Assembly (NCBI GenBank): GCA_011037195.1
Contig: JAAEAF010001910.1
Coordinates: forward strand, 17,457-81,456
Length of the DNA: 64,000 nt
Source: Triatoma infestans
Lineage: Eukaryota; Arthropoda; Insecta; Hemiptera; Reduviidae
Direction: 5' to 3'
The notes under the pieces were generated by a model that had not been told where the DNA came from, did no database searches, and was given only the letters and a program-made list of their open reading frames with translations. Position 1 is the stretch's first letter. The number at the start of each line of letters is the position of its first letter. Shown here piece by piece: positions 1 through 10,961 of the stretch. The position numbers and the translations under genes were made by a program.

Positions 1-299
1 AATTTGAAATGAAATCAGTTTGAACAAGCCTGATTATATGACTGTAGGGGTCTTACGCGACATTAACCCTGTGGTGATGAACAGGCGACTGGAGGGTTGT
101 GATGAATTTCACTACTTCAATGTCACAAAGTCTGCCAAATAGATTCAGAACTGAAACAAGTTTTTTTCAATACCAATTACCAAGATTGAGATTATGGAAG
201 GATTGGGCTTTCATTAAAAAAAATACATACCGCTAATGAAATAATAACAGCTATAGTCCACCAGCATTTATATAAGGTTTTAGGGGATAGTACACCCCA

Positions 300-483
300 G
301 CCTGAAAAATCTATTGTGCCCGCGGAGCCATCTCAATGCACTGCCAGCTTCCGGAGCAATGTTCTCATTACAGGCTCTTAGGAAGAGAAAATCTAAGGGC
401 AACACTACGTGACTCGAACGATAGTGGTCCCTTGATCCTTCGGAGGAAGTCAAGCGCGCTACCACTGAGCAAATACCTTCCGT
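300..483 (-). repeat. tRNA-derived SINE copy
   Basis: Read on the minus strand, this copy opens with a tRNA-like head. A box-A-like stretch (TTTGCTCAGTGGTAGCGC) is followed by a box-B-like GTTCGAGTC. A body shared with the copies at 47548 and 52722 follows (CCCTTAGATTTTCTC, then CCTAAGAGCC, then GCAGTGCATTGAGA). The ends are approximate because the copy is diverged. It lies in an intron or upstream of the first visible receptor exon. Confidence 0.65.
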
Positions 484-963
484 AAAAGCTAAGCTTACTC
501 CAAAAACCTTTCCCAATGCGGATGCCACACAATTTGATAAATAGTACTCTTAATGTTTATTTAATCAAAAATTATAAAATATTATTTCATTTTAAATAAA
601 TAATCCGTGGACATAAGTCGATCTGCAGAGTTGTCACATGCACAGATTACTTGTATCAGTTATAAAAAATTAAATTCATTTAAGTGAAACAAAAAAAAAA
701 ACTAAATCCCATTATATATATAAAATCAGAATTAAAAATGTAATACATAAATGATATAAGTATATAAATCAAGCACCTCTTTGCTTTACTTTAGGTGCTT
801 TGTCCTAAAGGCAATAAAAACTGTATTCTTGTTTTTTGCGCTCCTTATTAATACTAAAAGTGACCAAGCAATAATGAAATTCGAAGTTAGAATAAAATTT
901 ATAAATTAGATCTCTGAAAATTGCAGATCGAGAAATCATTATCAATAACAGATATGGTCGTTG

Positions 964-968
<5 letters not shown>

Positions 969-1007
<39 letters not shown>
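969..1007. repeat. Poly(A) homopolymer run
   Basis: An uninterrupted run of about 39 A residues. It may be the tail of an old retroinsertion, but no element body is recognised next to it. The length is prone to assembly error. Confidence 0.8.
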
Positions 1008-1008
<1 letters not shown>

Positions 1009-1176
1009 AAATGTTAAATATATGACTTTCTCTTATTGAATTGCCAAAATTCTAATTACAATATTACAATAAGTATTTATAAAAAATTGTTGAAAAAAGT
1101 ATGCTCAAAATTCACTCTTGGCCTAAATAGCTGACTTTGCTGAAACTGTTTAAAATAATTCAATTATTTATTGCAG

Positions 1177-4100
1177 GAATTTATATGAAAACAAGCTGCC
1201 CACCAGATTGGACAGATGTCTCAATTAGGACAGCCTGTGAAATGGCTAGCGATGATAATAGTGATCCTTTGGCTGGCATCCCGGCAACTAGCCATTTTAC
1301 TGGAATAACTTATCGCAATCTTTACTGCAGTTTATGCCATCGTGAAGAAGATCTAGATGTTTGGCATCCTCGCCTTGAATGTCCAGCTATGCCAGCTCTA
1401 CATGAACTCTCTCGAGAAGAAATTGTAAATCGATTAGAATATGATCCCCAAGAAGCACATTGGGGACTAAATATATCCGGAAAATTTCATGTTTGTGAAA
1501 TAGATCCAGTACTGCCAGAAACGTCTACACATATTATTAGAAGATGTCAACCAGATGTTGTAAAAACATGTGCTGTGAATTGGACAAATCAAGATGTTCG
1601 AGCAAGATGTGAAGCTTATACATCGTTGGTATATGAAAGGAATATTGCCTACAGAAATCCTCATTGTGCCATGTGCAACAATGTACCACTGCAATATTTA
1701 CAGTGTTCTAGAATATTATTTAGAACGAATTATAATAAAGACTTTAGCCCAGTAGCTTTTTCAGTACTTTTTGATCTGAGTGGTTCCACTGTGGGGAAAG
1801 TACAAATTTGCAGGGATGACCAGCTATATGATCCATTCTTCAAGAGGTAAACTTCCTATTTGGTTTTCATTTTTATTTATTTATTTTTTCTCTAAAATTA
1901 AATCCCAGTTATTCCTAGTCTATTTTCATCTCCTTAGCTTTAATTTTATCCAGTGGCCGAACTAAAAAAAAATTCTAGTATCGAAATTCTAGAATCCAAG
2001 AATCTGTTAAATGTGGTATTTGGATATCAAATTTACTTACATGTTACATATTCACAAATTATAAAAATATAACTAATACAAAAATAAATATTTGCTGTCA
2101 AAATAGAAATAATCAATCCAGTAATCATGTCATTTAGTTTATGTTATCGAAAATATTTCAAGAACTAAAACGGAGATTCATCTGTCTTGTTTAACATCAA
2201 GGACCATTCTCATTTATTTATTTTTGTATGCAAACATAAAAGTGAATAAACATTATATAGTAAACATAGAACAGTTGTTCTATTATTTCCTCACACAGAA
2301 AGTTTCTTTTCCCCGCAATCTTAGAAAGATTATCTGTTTGAAACTTCCTCTGGAAGAATTGCATTCTTAGAAAACTGTATTGGTAAATGAATATAAAACT
2401 GATTCATCCGAATGACCATGGTACCTCAAGACAATAAGCGGTACTTCCCATCCGTGTGGTAGTAAAGAGCGAAGTTTGAAGTCAAAGTATAGAAGTGTAG
2501 CGGAAAACCCTATGAGCATGTACAACTTTTAACAAAACACTACAGTGCAAATTCGCATATACAATTTATATGATGTTATTTAATCTGCGATAGGCCTTAA
2601 TAATAATAGAATATAAAATGTAATTAGCTGTGGACAAGTAATTGGTAGCATGTGCTAGGAAGCTATTAAAGTTTAGAACTAACAGTACGATTGGGCTGAC
2701 TGTAACCTTCGCAGTGTTGACGCCCCAGTAGTATAAAGAAATCTGGAACTTTTGTGATTTAGTGATTTGTTAATTAGTGACTATTAATTAATGAGATTTA
2801 ATTAAGTATTCTAGTACTCTGTTGCATAATAATATATATATATATATATACACATATAGTTGTCATACATATATATATATATATTAAGAAAAATTTTAAA
2901 AATGATTCATCCGAATGAACCACGGTACGCCAAGACAATAAGCGGTACTTCCCATCCGTATGGAGGCAAGATATATATTATATACTTGTCATATATATAT
3001 AGAATATTTTCGGCACGTAGCCTTTATTGCTTAACCCAGTCAAAGTTTAAAATGAGTTCTGGGCCACACCGCTTCTCAGGGATCAGTCCTTGAGACTCGT
3101 CAATAAATAATAAATAGTAGTGCCCAGTGTTGTTGAGAGTAAATCTCTATTTAGGATGGGCTCGTCTATAGCCTCAGAGCAATTTATTTGCTGTAGGAAG
3201 ACCTGTGACCTAGGACAAAGCAAAAAATAATTCAACTTTTTTTTTTTTGTCATAAGTTCTATTTTTCTTTTATTCCTTTTTAATATTATTAACAGTTGAT
3301 TTCTTTTCATTTCAGATGCCGTGCCGTTCTGTCAGAATTGAAGGTGGCAAAGCCATTTTATGTACATCCAGGAACAAATGGTCGAAACGAAAAACCTACT
3401 AATTATGACATTATAACTATCGAAAATGCTACACAAGAATATGTTGAGCCTTGTTCTAAATTTGTTTTGGAAATTGGAGAATTTGTATTACAAAATGGAA
3501 CAGTTTATGTACCACAATATAAGAAAACTTTTTCAGATAGAGATTTTGTACTTAGAGAGGATGGTAGGGTAGAAATATGCGCTGGTTCCTTGGGAATTAA
3601 GTTGGTTAATAAATTTGGCATCTATATGGGTTATGTTACTTATGCCGGTTTAGGTATTTCTATAATCTTTCTAGTACTTCATCTGACAGCTTTTTTCTTA
3701 GTTTCAGAATTGAGAAATCTATCTGGTAAAAATTTAGCTTCATTATGTGTCTCCTTATTGGTTGCTTACACAACATTCATGGCCGGTCAGGTATTGCAGG
3801 GATTACCCTGTTTTATTATTGCAGTAATTACATTTTATTCTTTTTTAGCATCTTTTATGTGGATGCTAACGATGGCATTTGATGTATGGCGTACTTTACG
3901 ACTTGCTACGGCTGAATTAAGAGTTTCTGCCGGTAAACAATGGCGAAAATTTACTATTTATTCTCTATGGAGTTGGATTGCACCATTTGTTATCGTAGCT
4001 GGAGCTGTTTATGTTGAATTATCCCCAGAAGGACGCGTTCCTTCTGAATGGCGCCCAGATTTTGGTGCAAATTCTTGTTGGTTTGGCCACAGTAAACCAC

Positions 4101-4525
4101 TTCTTGCATTTTTCGCAGGACCACTTGCAATTATCATGATACTTAATATAATGTTTTTTGCCAGTTCCGCTCATATGATTTATTCAACGACTTCTACAAC
4201 GAGATTTACTGCTAGTGCTAGTACACAACGTGATTTCCGTTTATATATCAGGCTAGCAGTAGTGATGGGTCTAACGTGGACCATGGGTCTCATAGCCGGT
4301 ACACTTGATGTTGAACCTTTGTGGTATGTTTTTATAGCACTTAATACATTACAAGGACTATTTATATTTTTAGCATTTACATGCACTGATAAAGTAATAC
4401 GAGGATTAGCAGTAAGACATACAGATGATAAACCATTAAGACCGCCTTCATTCAGCTGGTCAAGTGATTCTACGCGCAAATCACATATGGGCTCCGACCA
4501 AGGAACCACGGATACCTTGTACTGA
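1177..4525 (+). CDS. Adhesion/Methuselah-like class B GPCR (3' part, two exons)
   Basis: Last two exons of a cell-surface seven-transmembrane receptor. Exons are 1177-1846 (acceptor TTGCAG, donor GTAAAC) and 3316-4525 (acceptor TTTCAG); they join in frame as ...FFKR|CRAVL. Exon 1 begins inside a codon, so earlier exons with the signal peptide are missing and probably lie before base 1. The ectodomain holds two related cysteine modules: CPPDWTD...YRNLYCSLCH and CAVNWTN...YRNPHCAMCN. Exon 2 adds a short stalk ending ...GRVEICAG and then seven hydrophobic segments (about 3618-4390), starting at IYMGYVTYAG and ending near FIFLAFTCTD. The loop Cys of CFIIAV before TM3, the NLSGKN start of TM2 and the MGLTWTMG motif of TM6 fit class B. 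The tail is short and Ser/Thr-rich. I see no clear GPS cleavage motif. The ligand is unknown. Confidence 0.82.
2401..2963 (+). repeat. Pair of about 60-bp direct repeats in receptor intron
   Basis: GATTCATCCGAATGA...CAAGACAATAAGCGGTACTTCCCATCCGT occurs at 2401-2460 and again, with few changes, at 2904-2963. Between them lie unrelated AT-rich sequence and TA microsatellites (2831-2850, 2869-2883). The pair may be the two ends of an insertion or a local duplication. No coding capacity is seen. Confidence 0.7.
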
Positions 4526-4648
4526 AATACTGTGTAAAATCATTGTAATATATAGACTTAAAACATAAGAGACTAGGAAAAAAAAAAACTTGTACATAAT
4601 TTAGCTTATAAGTTTAAAGACCAAATGAATTTTGTTAATATTTTTGTA

Positions 4649-4654
4649 AATAAA
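4649..4654 (+). promoter_or_regulatory. Poly(A) signal of receptor gene
   Basis: AATAAA 124 bases after the receptor stop codon, in AT-rich sequence, at a normal distance for an insect 3' UTR. Confidence 0.55.
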
Positions 4655-5249
4655 TTATATAAAATTATCATTCCGTTCATTTCATATCAACTGAAATTTG
4701 GTTTCTCATTGGATATGCAAACAAATAATATAATATAGTCACAAAAAAAGGGTACAAACATCCTAAAAAATTAATAGTTGCCTGAAAGGAATAAGATACA
4801 ATTATTAATAAGATAAAATAAGGACCAATAAACTATATTAAGGTAACCAATAACAAGATAAAACGAAATAATGTATTCTTTGCCTTTGGTTGTTTGAACC
4901 ACCTCTTTGATTGCGTGGCATACAGATTGCGATTTAATTTCGACAGTTAATAATTATATATTATTTATATTGCTGTAAGTGGATTAGTGACAATTTTTTG
5001 TTTCACAAATTTTATTTATTCATTTACTGAATGACGTTTCCACATAATGAGGTCATCTTCAGCTATTTACATTTAGTTCATATCAACTGTTGTTGAAAAA
5101 GAAACGTATTTAAATCTATTCTTTGGCGATACATCTTTAAATTATTTAACTTACAAGAATTTGTAGATTCTATTGAACAAGTTTGTTATTAAATAGGGAG
5201 CTTTATAAGGCAAATAATTCACAAGATAACACATTACTAGCATAAACAA

Positions 5250-5415
5250 TCTACACAAAGAGTGTGTAAACTAAATTTGCTCTGTGCAAGTCTGTGTTGT
5301 CACACTGTCTGAAAAACGCATCCTTAAGATGGGCGAACGCCCGAAACCGGTCGATGACCACAAAATGAAACAGGCTACCACGGAAAATGTCTGTGATGCG
5401 TAAAACAATCAGTAA
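5250..5415 (+). repeat. Penelope-type terminal repeat with decayed hammerhead motif
   Basis: This segment reads GTGCAAGTCTGTGTTGTCAC, then the hammerhead-like block at 5319-5356, then ACAAAATGAAACAGGCTACC. The block has helix I CATC/GATG, helix II GGGC-GAAC-GCCC, core GAAA and CCGGTC. The first core box reads CTTAAGA instead of CTGANGA, so the G5 position is lost and cleavage is unlikely. The following 50 or so bases match the inverted copy at 6541-6640. The 1.1 kb between the two copies has no recognisable coding sequence. Confidence 0.6.
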
Positions 5416-6261
5416 GTGATAAAGAAACTACATTTTGCGCAAGTTTGTTTTATTAGTTCATACGTTTTTGAGAAATCTGAATATAACCAATTTATTATAA
5501 TAGTCATCTGAAAGAGGGCATTACTTGAAATGAAAGTTTAGTGTTAATGTCACAGATTTCCTAGATCGTACTACATTCAACTTTTCAGGGATAATGTTTC
5601 AAATAAAAGTGATATATTAATATATATGTATTTAATATATCCGTTCCAAGTACAAAAAAAAATCTTTGAAGCTTTTTCGGAAAATTGCTAAAAATGGAAA
5701 ACTGTTCATTAAGTTGCACTTCGGAAGTATGGTTTTATGCTATAACCTTCATGTTAGATCCAATGATAAGTACCTTAACTGAATATAAACTTTGAGCTTC
5801 TTGCAATTTGTTGTTTTTTAGATATTTTGTTCACACCAAGTGCCCACATACCACTCGCCATTCGGTTAAAACATTTTGCAAGAGAGGACCTCAACAAATG
5901 TATTTCCTATATTAGAAGATATGTCTATCTGTGGGGTTGAATATTAGTCCACAAACACACACTGGTATTCTTCAGCATTAAAAGACTATATCCAGATTGG
6001 AAAAATGCCAAATTTGCTAGAATTGAAATTGAATAGAAGAAAGAGCTTAGATTCCTTGATAACTTTTGATAGTACACTATACAAAAGACATATTGAGTCA
6101 AGAGTAAAGTCTCTCGCGCTTTTATAGCAGGTAAAACTTAGGGCTGTTCCCCTAGTACGCTTTGATGGTGAGACCTATGCACGCCTACGGTGCGGTGGTA
6201 TGGGCGAGTAAGGCCAACTCTAGGAACTCTCCAGGAAATTCTTGAAAATGTGCAACATCTA

Positions 6262-6345
6262 GCTAAGCGGGGTGGGTGTTGATGTAATGGTTATGAGCAT
6301 GAACTTGTGAAGGGAGGTCTCCAGTTCGAGTCCCGCGTGTAACTG
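6262..6345 (+). repeat. tRNA-like SINE head (second family?)
   Basis: TGATGTAATGGTTATGAGCA resembles box A and CAGTTCGAGTCCC resembles box B, spaced as in a tRNA. The T-arm stem does not pair well and no acceptor stem closes. It is therefore read as a decayed tRNA-derived repeat, not a functional tRNA. Its downstream body differs from that of the other SINE copies in the window. Confidence 0.4.
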
Positions 6346-6540
6346 CTAAATTTTATATTCGTTAAAAAATATTAATGGTAAGATATGCTTTCGCCCTTCC
6401 TAATCTAATTTGGAAGTTAGACGTTAAGCCCACCGGAAAAACTAGAGATTTGTCCTATAGCTGGAATAGAAGTTATCCATTTCACAGCTCTTCAACTATT
6501 ATTGAGAGTTGGGCAAGAAGTGTTATCCTTAGAATATCTA

Positions 6541-6640
6541 GGGAGGATCAGATATATTTTCCTTGATAGCCTGCTTCTTTTTGTGGCCATCGACCGGTTT
6601 CGGGCGTTCGCCCATCATCAGGATGCTCAGAGTGAATGGG
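6541..6640 (-). repeat. Penelope-type terminal repeat, inverted partner of 5250
   Basis: On the minus strand this matches the 5319-5405 segment, including ...ACAAAAAGAAGCAGGCTATCAAGGAAAAT after the ribozyme-like block. With the + oriented copy at 5250-5415 it forms an inverted pair about 1.2 kb apart, as expected of the inverted terminal arms of a Penelope-like or derived non-autonomous element. Confidence 0.6.
6588..6625 (-). ncRNA. Hammerhead ribozyme motif, type I, complete core
   Basis: Read 5'-3' on the minus strand: helix I strand CATC; core CTGATGA (6621-6615); one extra U; helix II GGGC-GAAC-GCCC (6613-6602); core GAAA (6601-6598); a minimal helix III C-CG-G; UC; the predicted cleavage site after C6592; then helix I strand GATG (6591-6588). 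Every conserved core base is present and helix I pairs over 4 bp. Hammerheads with very short helix III in Penelope-like retroelements are established knowledge. The extra U between A9 and helix II is unusual, although a viroid hammerhead with an extra base there has been described. Activity is inferred, not shown. Confidence 0.65.
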
Positions 6641-7599
6641 AAAATTTTCCAGCAATAGTAAAATGTACCCAGTTCCACCTCGACAAGAAGCGAAATCATG
6701 AAATTAAATCCTATCCGATAGCCAGGCCATTAGTTCACCTGTTTAAAGCACTCACCTGTTTAATTATAAAGTGGTGTGTGAATGCCCGGCAAACTCAATG
6801 ATTTGGGAAGAAACCAATCTCAGAAATTGGAAATTACGAGAGCTCTGGAAAACGCTCCGTGGACTGAGAGTAAGACTTGTCTAGGCAGCTACAACCGCTA
6901 AAGTTCAGAAGCATGCACCAGACTCAGCAAAAATTGGTTTCGCAAGCTGACGAGTTTCCTCATGGAGTACCTGAAACAACTGACCTAAAAACTTGCCAGA
7001 CTGCGATGCTATCATCCAGAGAAAGTTTAGAAGTCTGGATTTTGTTATATAGAAGGTAGTATTAATGCAACACACTAATAAGTTGTATAAATTCATTTAT
7101 TTTATCCGTTATTTAATAAATATTCATTTATTAAAATTTGCTAATTAATTATTCGAAATTGTATTTTTTGAAATGTTAAAAAAAGAATAATATGCATAGA
7201 AATAGTTTTAATATAGTGTCAACTTATTAAGAAATTAGTAGTTTTTTAGTGCCAATAGTTTAATGAAGACTTATTAATAATGTGTTGTAGCATGTCACGC
7301 TTAAAGAGAATGTTCTAATTTATTTAATAAATTGATTTTTATAATTTTTTCTGACCATACATGATTGCTTCAAATTTTTTCTCCGGTTCTTCTCTGGTAT
7401 ATTCAGATAATGGTTATCATGGGAGCGGCATGTGCTTGTGAAGTTTTGCCTTAACTGAGGTAGATGGGTTATCCAATTGTGAAACTAGATGCAGATGCAG
7501 ATAACTATGTCTGGACAAGCAATACCAAACTAAGTATCCTAATATGGTAAAGTAATTAAAATTTTATATATATAAAGTGGATTCATTCACAAAGAAGAG

Positions 7600-8976
7600 G
7601 ATTCTATGAGGCTTGGAACAGGTGAGTGAGAATTCCCTTTGGCCATGAAAGCCAGATATGAAGGAGTCAATTTTGACCAAGACCTAACATATAATTGCCA
7701 TTTAAATAAACAATTAAGACCAAAATCGATCTTGCCAAGTTTAAGCGACATTGTGGGGATGTTATCTATGGATTTATACAAATATGGTATGGATCAATGG
7801 TGACCCAAGTTGTGCAAAAACTTTGCAACTCGGAGGGGTTAGCGCACTTAATAGTGTTCAAAGATTTGCTTGCCTAAACAAAACAGGTGCCATGAAGACC
7901 ACCCACACTACGGTCTTGGAGGTTCTTTTGAATTTACCCGTAATCCACATTTGCATCCAAGGCGTAGTCAGAACTGTGGCAGTAAAATTACTAAAGGAAC
8001 AAACTCCATTTGTTCCACCTGGCATAGTGAGATATACCAGTAACTATGAGAGGAGCTGGAGGTGGACACATTTCTAGGTCTGTGCCCTCCGATACGATGT
8101 TCCTTAAATATAGCTTTGACAAGCCCTTTAAAATTCTCATACCGGACAGAGGAGCTGGGGAACATGGACCGTCAATATTAGGCGACTCTGTCTGGTACAC
8201 TGATGGCTTAAGGAAGGATGGTAGAGTGTAAGGGACTAATTTGGGGTGAGACAACCCAGTAAGCCTAGGCAAGTTAGCCATTCTTCCAGACAGAGCTAAT
8301 CGCTATCATTATCTGTGTCATTGCGATAAAAAGGCGAGGGGTTCATACCTCCAGAGTTGTCATCTTCTCAGACAGCCATCAGCTCATACTAGGACAATTC
8401 TTGACTGGTGTGGGACTTGCTCGGAGATCCTCATGGAAATTAGTAGCCAAAATAAGGTTTTTCTAGTTGGGGTATACGGGCAACGAGGCGGCAGATTGCA
8501 TTGCCCAGGAGAGCTCCATAGGAACTCTTATCGGACCGGAACCGATCGGAAGATGCCACATAAGTGCAGCCATAAAGCATGGGTGCACAATAGATCGCAG
8601 GAATGGTGGGGAAGGCCAAAGGCAGGCGGAAAAGTTTATTAATAGCCCTATGGAGTCTTTCTATCGAACTATTCCAACAAGAACGCACTGCCAAATGGAC
8701 AACTGTGGCTGCACTGGCCATTACAGACTTAATAAGCAAATGCATACCATGGGCATGACAACAGATGGCGTATCTAGGTTTTGTCAGGAGGAAGAGAAAC
8801 AGCACTGTACTACTGAGTCAGTGTGATGGGCTTGTGAGGTCGAGATTTCTGCTCTTTGGGCCTTACCGGAAATCTTTCTCCAGACTCTTAATTATAATTA
8901 AAATAACAGGTTACTCTAATTGTGGGTTCCACAATTGACTCATATAGGTCGCGGTGCCGTAGGCTTGTTAGAGTCC
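7600..8976 (+). pseudogene. Decayed LINE 3' end with RNase H domain
   Basis: Translated in shifting frames, this stretch reads like the C-terminal half of a non-LTR retrotransposon ORF2. At 7655-7720 a ..KYEGVNFDQDLTYNCH..-type segment follows the RT. At 7850-7960 a VQRFACLNKTGAMKTTHT-like thumb appears. At about 8190 YTDG marks the first RNase H motif. At 8470-8520 GYTGNEAADCIAQES is the last RNase H motif. At 8715-8800 GHYRLNKQMHTMGM is followed by a Cys-rich tail (CRFCQEEE-like). Frameshifts and stops are frequent. It belongs to an RNase-H-bearing clade (R1/Jockey/I group); the exact clade is not resolved. Confidence 0.7.
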
Positions 8977-8995
8977 GTCTCTGTCTGTCTGTCAG

Positions 8996-9037
<42 letters not shown>
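8977..9037. repeat. TCTG/TC/TA compound microsatellite
   Basis: A run of TCTG units, then (TC)n, then (TA)n, directly after the LINE fragment. It probably grew from that element's 3' tail. Confidence 0.85.
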
Positions 9038-10961
9038 GCGTGACCCATTGAAGTCATTTGGAGTGGATAGTTAATATTCACTTATCTGAAAAAGCTCCCT
9101 ACTAAACTACAGATATAAAAAGGTGAATAAGTGAAATTAATTAAAGAAATTGTTTTGAAACAAAATTTTATTTAACAAAGTCATTTTTAAAAATTCCTCT
9201 ATCTGGAAGTAAAAGTACTGGAATAGGACTTTGAGGGAACCCACATGTCACACCACCAACAGATGTTCTTTAAATTCAATTTACATTGGTATAAAAAGTT
9301 AAAAGAGATCACTGGTGCAATTTTAAAGAAAATGCGAAAACTGAAAAAATCTTTAGCATAGCTGCATTTCCAGTTAACCTAATTTCGGTTTTCTGGAATC
9401 GGAATTTTATCGAATCATGATAAATGATTATGCTAGTTTAGGGCAACAACAGTAGGTTATGCTTTTCTCTAAAGTACCACTTCAGTATAATATATGGTTT
9501 TCCACCTAAATAATATTTATTCACATTAGAAGCATTAATTCCAAATTTGAAGAAAATCGGTGAACGGGAAGTGCATTTTAGAATAGGTTTTTGGGAATTT
9601 TCTTGAAAACGGTTACAACGATTTTCTTAAACTTGGAGTATTTACTGCATAGACAGAAACTATCACTTTTATTCGTAACATTTTTCTGAATAATTGTTTT
9701 TAGAGGAGTACTGGGGTGTGTCAGTTAGATTAAATTTAACTTTATACAAGCTTCCTTGGTTTTGAAATAGAGCACTCTAAATAAGCCGTTCAGGTTTACA
9801 AGTAAAATCGCCACCACCATTTTTATGGACGATCCACTAAACATTGTTACGTTGCAGTTCTAAAGAAAATTTCTTGATTAAATTGTATTAACTAGAGTCA
9901 CAGAAATGCGTGTCAGTGTTTCACATAGATTTTATTACATTAAGCATTTCTAAAGATAAAACTATTTTAATTGATTGAACATTACAATAATAAACCGGTC
10001 ATAATAAATAAAAACATAATAATTTAGATACCGTTTAGAAATGTTTAAACTCACATTTCTTGTCAAACAGCTCAAAAAAATATTGAAATATAGTGTCTAC
10101 GTCTGAGTGTGAGTCACTACTTAAGGTTTCGTGTGATACACAAAACAAAAAATAAATGATCTCATTCATCTTCAAAATGCAGAACGAACAAACTACTATT
10201 TTATTGATAAGATAATAAATAGATCGTAGGAGCTTAAAAATATAGATGATACTTTTTTCCCATAAAATACTTTCCTTCTCACCAACGTACTAAACGGTTT
10301 GGAAAATAATAGTATCTTCGGTCCTTCCCCGGGTAACTCTTGAAACAAACTACGACATAATATGGAATTTTTTAAAATAATGAAATGAAATTCTTTGGGT
10401 TTTTGTTTATGTAAAAGATGTCGAGTATTTTATCAAAGAGTGATTAATGGTAAATATTATGTTAAGAATTCTGTGATATTTACATTAAGTTGAACTATTG
10501 TGGTTTTTTAAATTATGACCGTTCAGTAATCGAATTATTACTTAAGGTACTGGATACTAAGGCCAGTGACTAATCATGATTCAGTTATAACATTGCTGAT
10601 AGGTCTGTTCAATAGTGTTAGTTCTCCTACGTGTTGTGAATAGGTTACGTCCTATCATTTTGGTGAGGTTTTAATATTTACAGTCTCAGAAGTTTTGGAT
10701 AATTATTTAGTATCATTAATATGTGTTTTTTATAAAACATATGTTATCATTGATTATAAATTCCTAAAGATGCTCGCTAATGTCCATTGTGTTTATGTAA
10801 AGTGCAAGGACAATGTAAGTGAAGGGATTGGATTATTTAATTTTATTTCTGGGTATTTTATTAGATGATAGATTCACCATTATTTAAGCAATAAAACTAA
10901 CAAAATGATCGAGATAAATGTGCTTAATAAATAAGTTGTGGTTATAAATTGCTTCCTGATA
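9038..10961. other. Intergenic region upstream of UBE4A
   Basis: No gene is recognised. Bases about 9170-9640 resemble the dispersed repeat family of the GLE1 introns (compare GGTGCAATTTTAAAGAAAATGCGAAAACTGAAAAA with 41000-41030). The last kilobase is AT-rich with no clear TATA box or CpG-rich promoter. The UBE4A 5' UTR and promoter must lie here, but the transcription start cannot be placed. Confidence 0.45.

Noticed and set aside
1467..1694. Minus-strand open frame inside receptor exon 1
   Set aside because: Shadow of the plus-strand coding exon.
5030..5060. Another hammerhead-like block on the minus strand (CTGAAGATGACC...GTGGAAACGTC)
   Set aside because: CTGAAGA and GAAACGTC are present, but helix II does not pair well and helix I does not close, so it is not called as a ribozyme. 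It may be a remnant of another Penelope subfamily.
6262..6345. Functional tRNA
   Set aside because: Box B is good, but the T stem and acceptor stem do not pair.
6850..7060. Short open frames (60-63 codons) near 6877-7096
   Set aside because: Both strands are open over the same bases, without start context, motif or neighbouring exons.
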